Positions 62,947 through 64,000 of a stretch of 64,000 nucleotides of DNA are shown here, piece after piece (position 1 is the stretch's first letter; each line of letters starts with the position of its first letter). The position numbers and the translations under genes were made by a program. The notes under the pieces are model-generated. The model saw nothing but the letters and a program-made list of their open reading frames with translations, ran no database searches and was not told where the DNA came from. The DNA is from Cinnamomum chago (taxonomy: Eukaryota > Streptophyta > Magnoliopsida > Laurales > Lauraceae). The stretch spans positions 27,923,001 through 27,987,000 of the forward strand of contig CP142457.1 in assembly GCA_038049695.1 (NCBI GenBank), in the 5' to 3' direction.

Positions 62947-64000
62947 ATGTTAGACCTCGACCTAGACTAATCCGATTAGTGTGTACTTAGTGTGTGTTTA
63001 GTCTTAAGTGGGTTTAGTGACCAATGGGTTAGAATATAATTAGTTTTAGTCCTGGTCATAGATTTGGGAATTTTGAGAGTGTTTAGTGTTAGTCAGAGAC
63101 GCTCAGGGATGGCCTGAGTGTACGTGCAAGCTCGGGAGGATTGTTTTGATTTTCGTTTTAATTGTGATTTTGATTTCAATTGAATGGTTTTATTATTCTC
63201 TACAACTTTCGTTTTCAGCCCATTTGTGTTTGAAGCCATAGATCCAAGTTTTGGCCCAAAGGGGTAAAAATGTCTTTTCACACCCAAATCAGGACACAAA
63301 TTTCAAAATCTCAAACCCTTATCAAAATTATACTTTTTGGAAACTAAATTTTTCAAGGATCGTTTTATCATTCTTTGTCAATCTCGTTTGGGGCCCGCAG
63401 GACCATGTTTTGGCCATTTCAAGTTTCAAACCTCTTGGGGCCCACTTTTCACTTAACACATAAACTCCTTCTCCCTCCCCTACGTTTGCAACCAACACTT
63501 CACCATTTTTTAGCTTAGAGAACCAATCAAGAGAGAGAGCCACCTTTCTTTAATATCTTAATCCTACCCTAATCATGTTTAGCGTCTAATTAATCTTAAT
63601 TAAATGTTTAAGGTATGTTTTGAATGTATTTGGGCTTGGTTAGGTAGATTAGAATGGGGTTTGACCATTGACCCTAAACCCCATCTCTTTCATTTCATTC
63701 CATCTCCATTAACAAGAGGCACCTAGGGTTCCATTTCCTACCCATTTTTCATCATTTTCCTTGCTGCCAAACACCAAATAGAGAGGTTTGAGAGTGTTTT
63801 CCTTCATCTTCCTCAAGTAAGAACCCATTTTCTGCAAGTTTCATCTTCTTCAAGCTCTCATTTGTTGTTCTTCTTCTATTCCACTCTATAGGTAAGCAAA
63901 ACTTTTCCCAAATCAGTCCTTATTGTTCAAAGCAATGATTAAAGGTTTTTAGTAGTGAATACTTATTGATTTTCTTCAATTTTCACCATTATAGGAGCTT
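62947..64000 (+). mobile_element. LTR-like sequence running off the right edge
   Basis: It begins about TGTTAGACCTCGACC and continues with AT-rich and CT-rich leader-like sequence ending near 'TATAGGTAAGC' (about 63890). The order of phrases resembles the minus-strand block at 9.5-11.0 kb. No second LTR is in the window, so this is a stylistic call. Confidence 0.3.

Noticed and set aside
1..64000. tRNA genes, rRNA and CRISPR arrays
   Set aside because: I saw no convincing tRNA boxes or rRNA sequence, and no regularly spaced direct repeats with unique spacers; the tandem arrays are minisatellites in a plant genome.

Overview
This window is nuclear DNA of a flowering plant. The evidence is GT-AG introns (several kb long in one gene), an AGO2-type Argonaute, a fragment of a PYR/PYL abscisic-acid receptor gene, and plant families of LTR retrotransposon, LINE, Helitron, hAT and foldback elements. 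It is AT-rich and gene-poor. The species cannot be fixed from the sequence; long, transposon-filled introns suit a large or moderately large genome.

Layout. 1-1430: end of a Ty3/gypsy-type LTR, cut by the window edge. 1431-3340: retroelement debris. 3341-5886 (+): a small five-exon TPR-like gene whose first exon is tentative. About 6972-9539: a probable non-autonomous Helitron. 9540-11060: LTR-like debris. 11116-12700 (-): a decayed LINE reverse transcriptase. 14223-21683 (+): a Ty1/copia element, broken by many mutations and split inside its reverse transcriptase by a 1.9-kb foldback element (18243-20148) flanked by a 7-bp target duplication. 25078-35860 (-): a complete three-exon AGO2-clade Argonaute gene (1036 codons plus stop) with a TATA box, two long introns carrying small DNA transposons, and the Asp-Asp-Asp catalytic triad of the AGO2/AGO3 group. 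36.0-39.3 kb: a terminal-inverted-repeat element with internal tandem repeats, a near-perfect 127-bp palindrome and a 451-bp hAT-type element. 43058-43258 (+): the last coding exon of a PYL8/PYL9-like receptor with no other exon visible. 43.9-44.5 kb (-): copia gag sequence next to a LINE zinc-binding piece. 47216-55068 (+): a decayed autonomous Helitron with Rep/helicase and RPA-like genes. 55-64 kb: AT-rich sequence with a copia LTR/primer-binding-site remnant, degenerate tandem repeats and an LTR-like right end.

How it fits together. The only gene I regard as complete and intact is AGO2, an RNA-silencing effector. The TPR gene also looks intact if its first exon is right. Everything else is mobile DNA at different stages of decay. 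The PYL exon lies about 4 kb upstream of the Helitron coding core, so capture of a host exon by a mobile element is possible but unproven. I did not find a clearly new biological system. The most unusual structures are the foldback element, the palindrome, and the Helitron with its altered helicase motifs.
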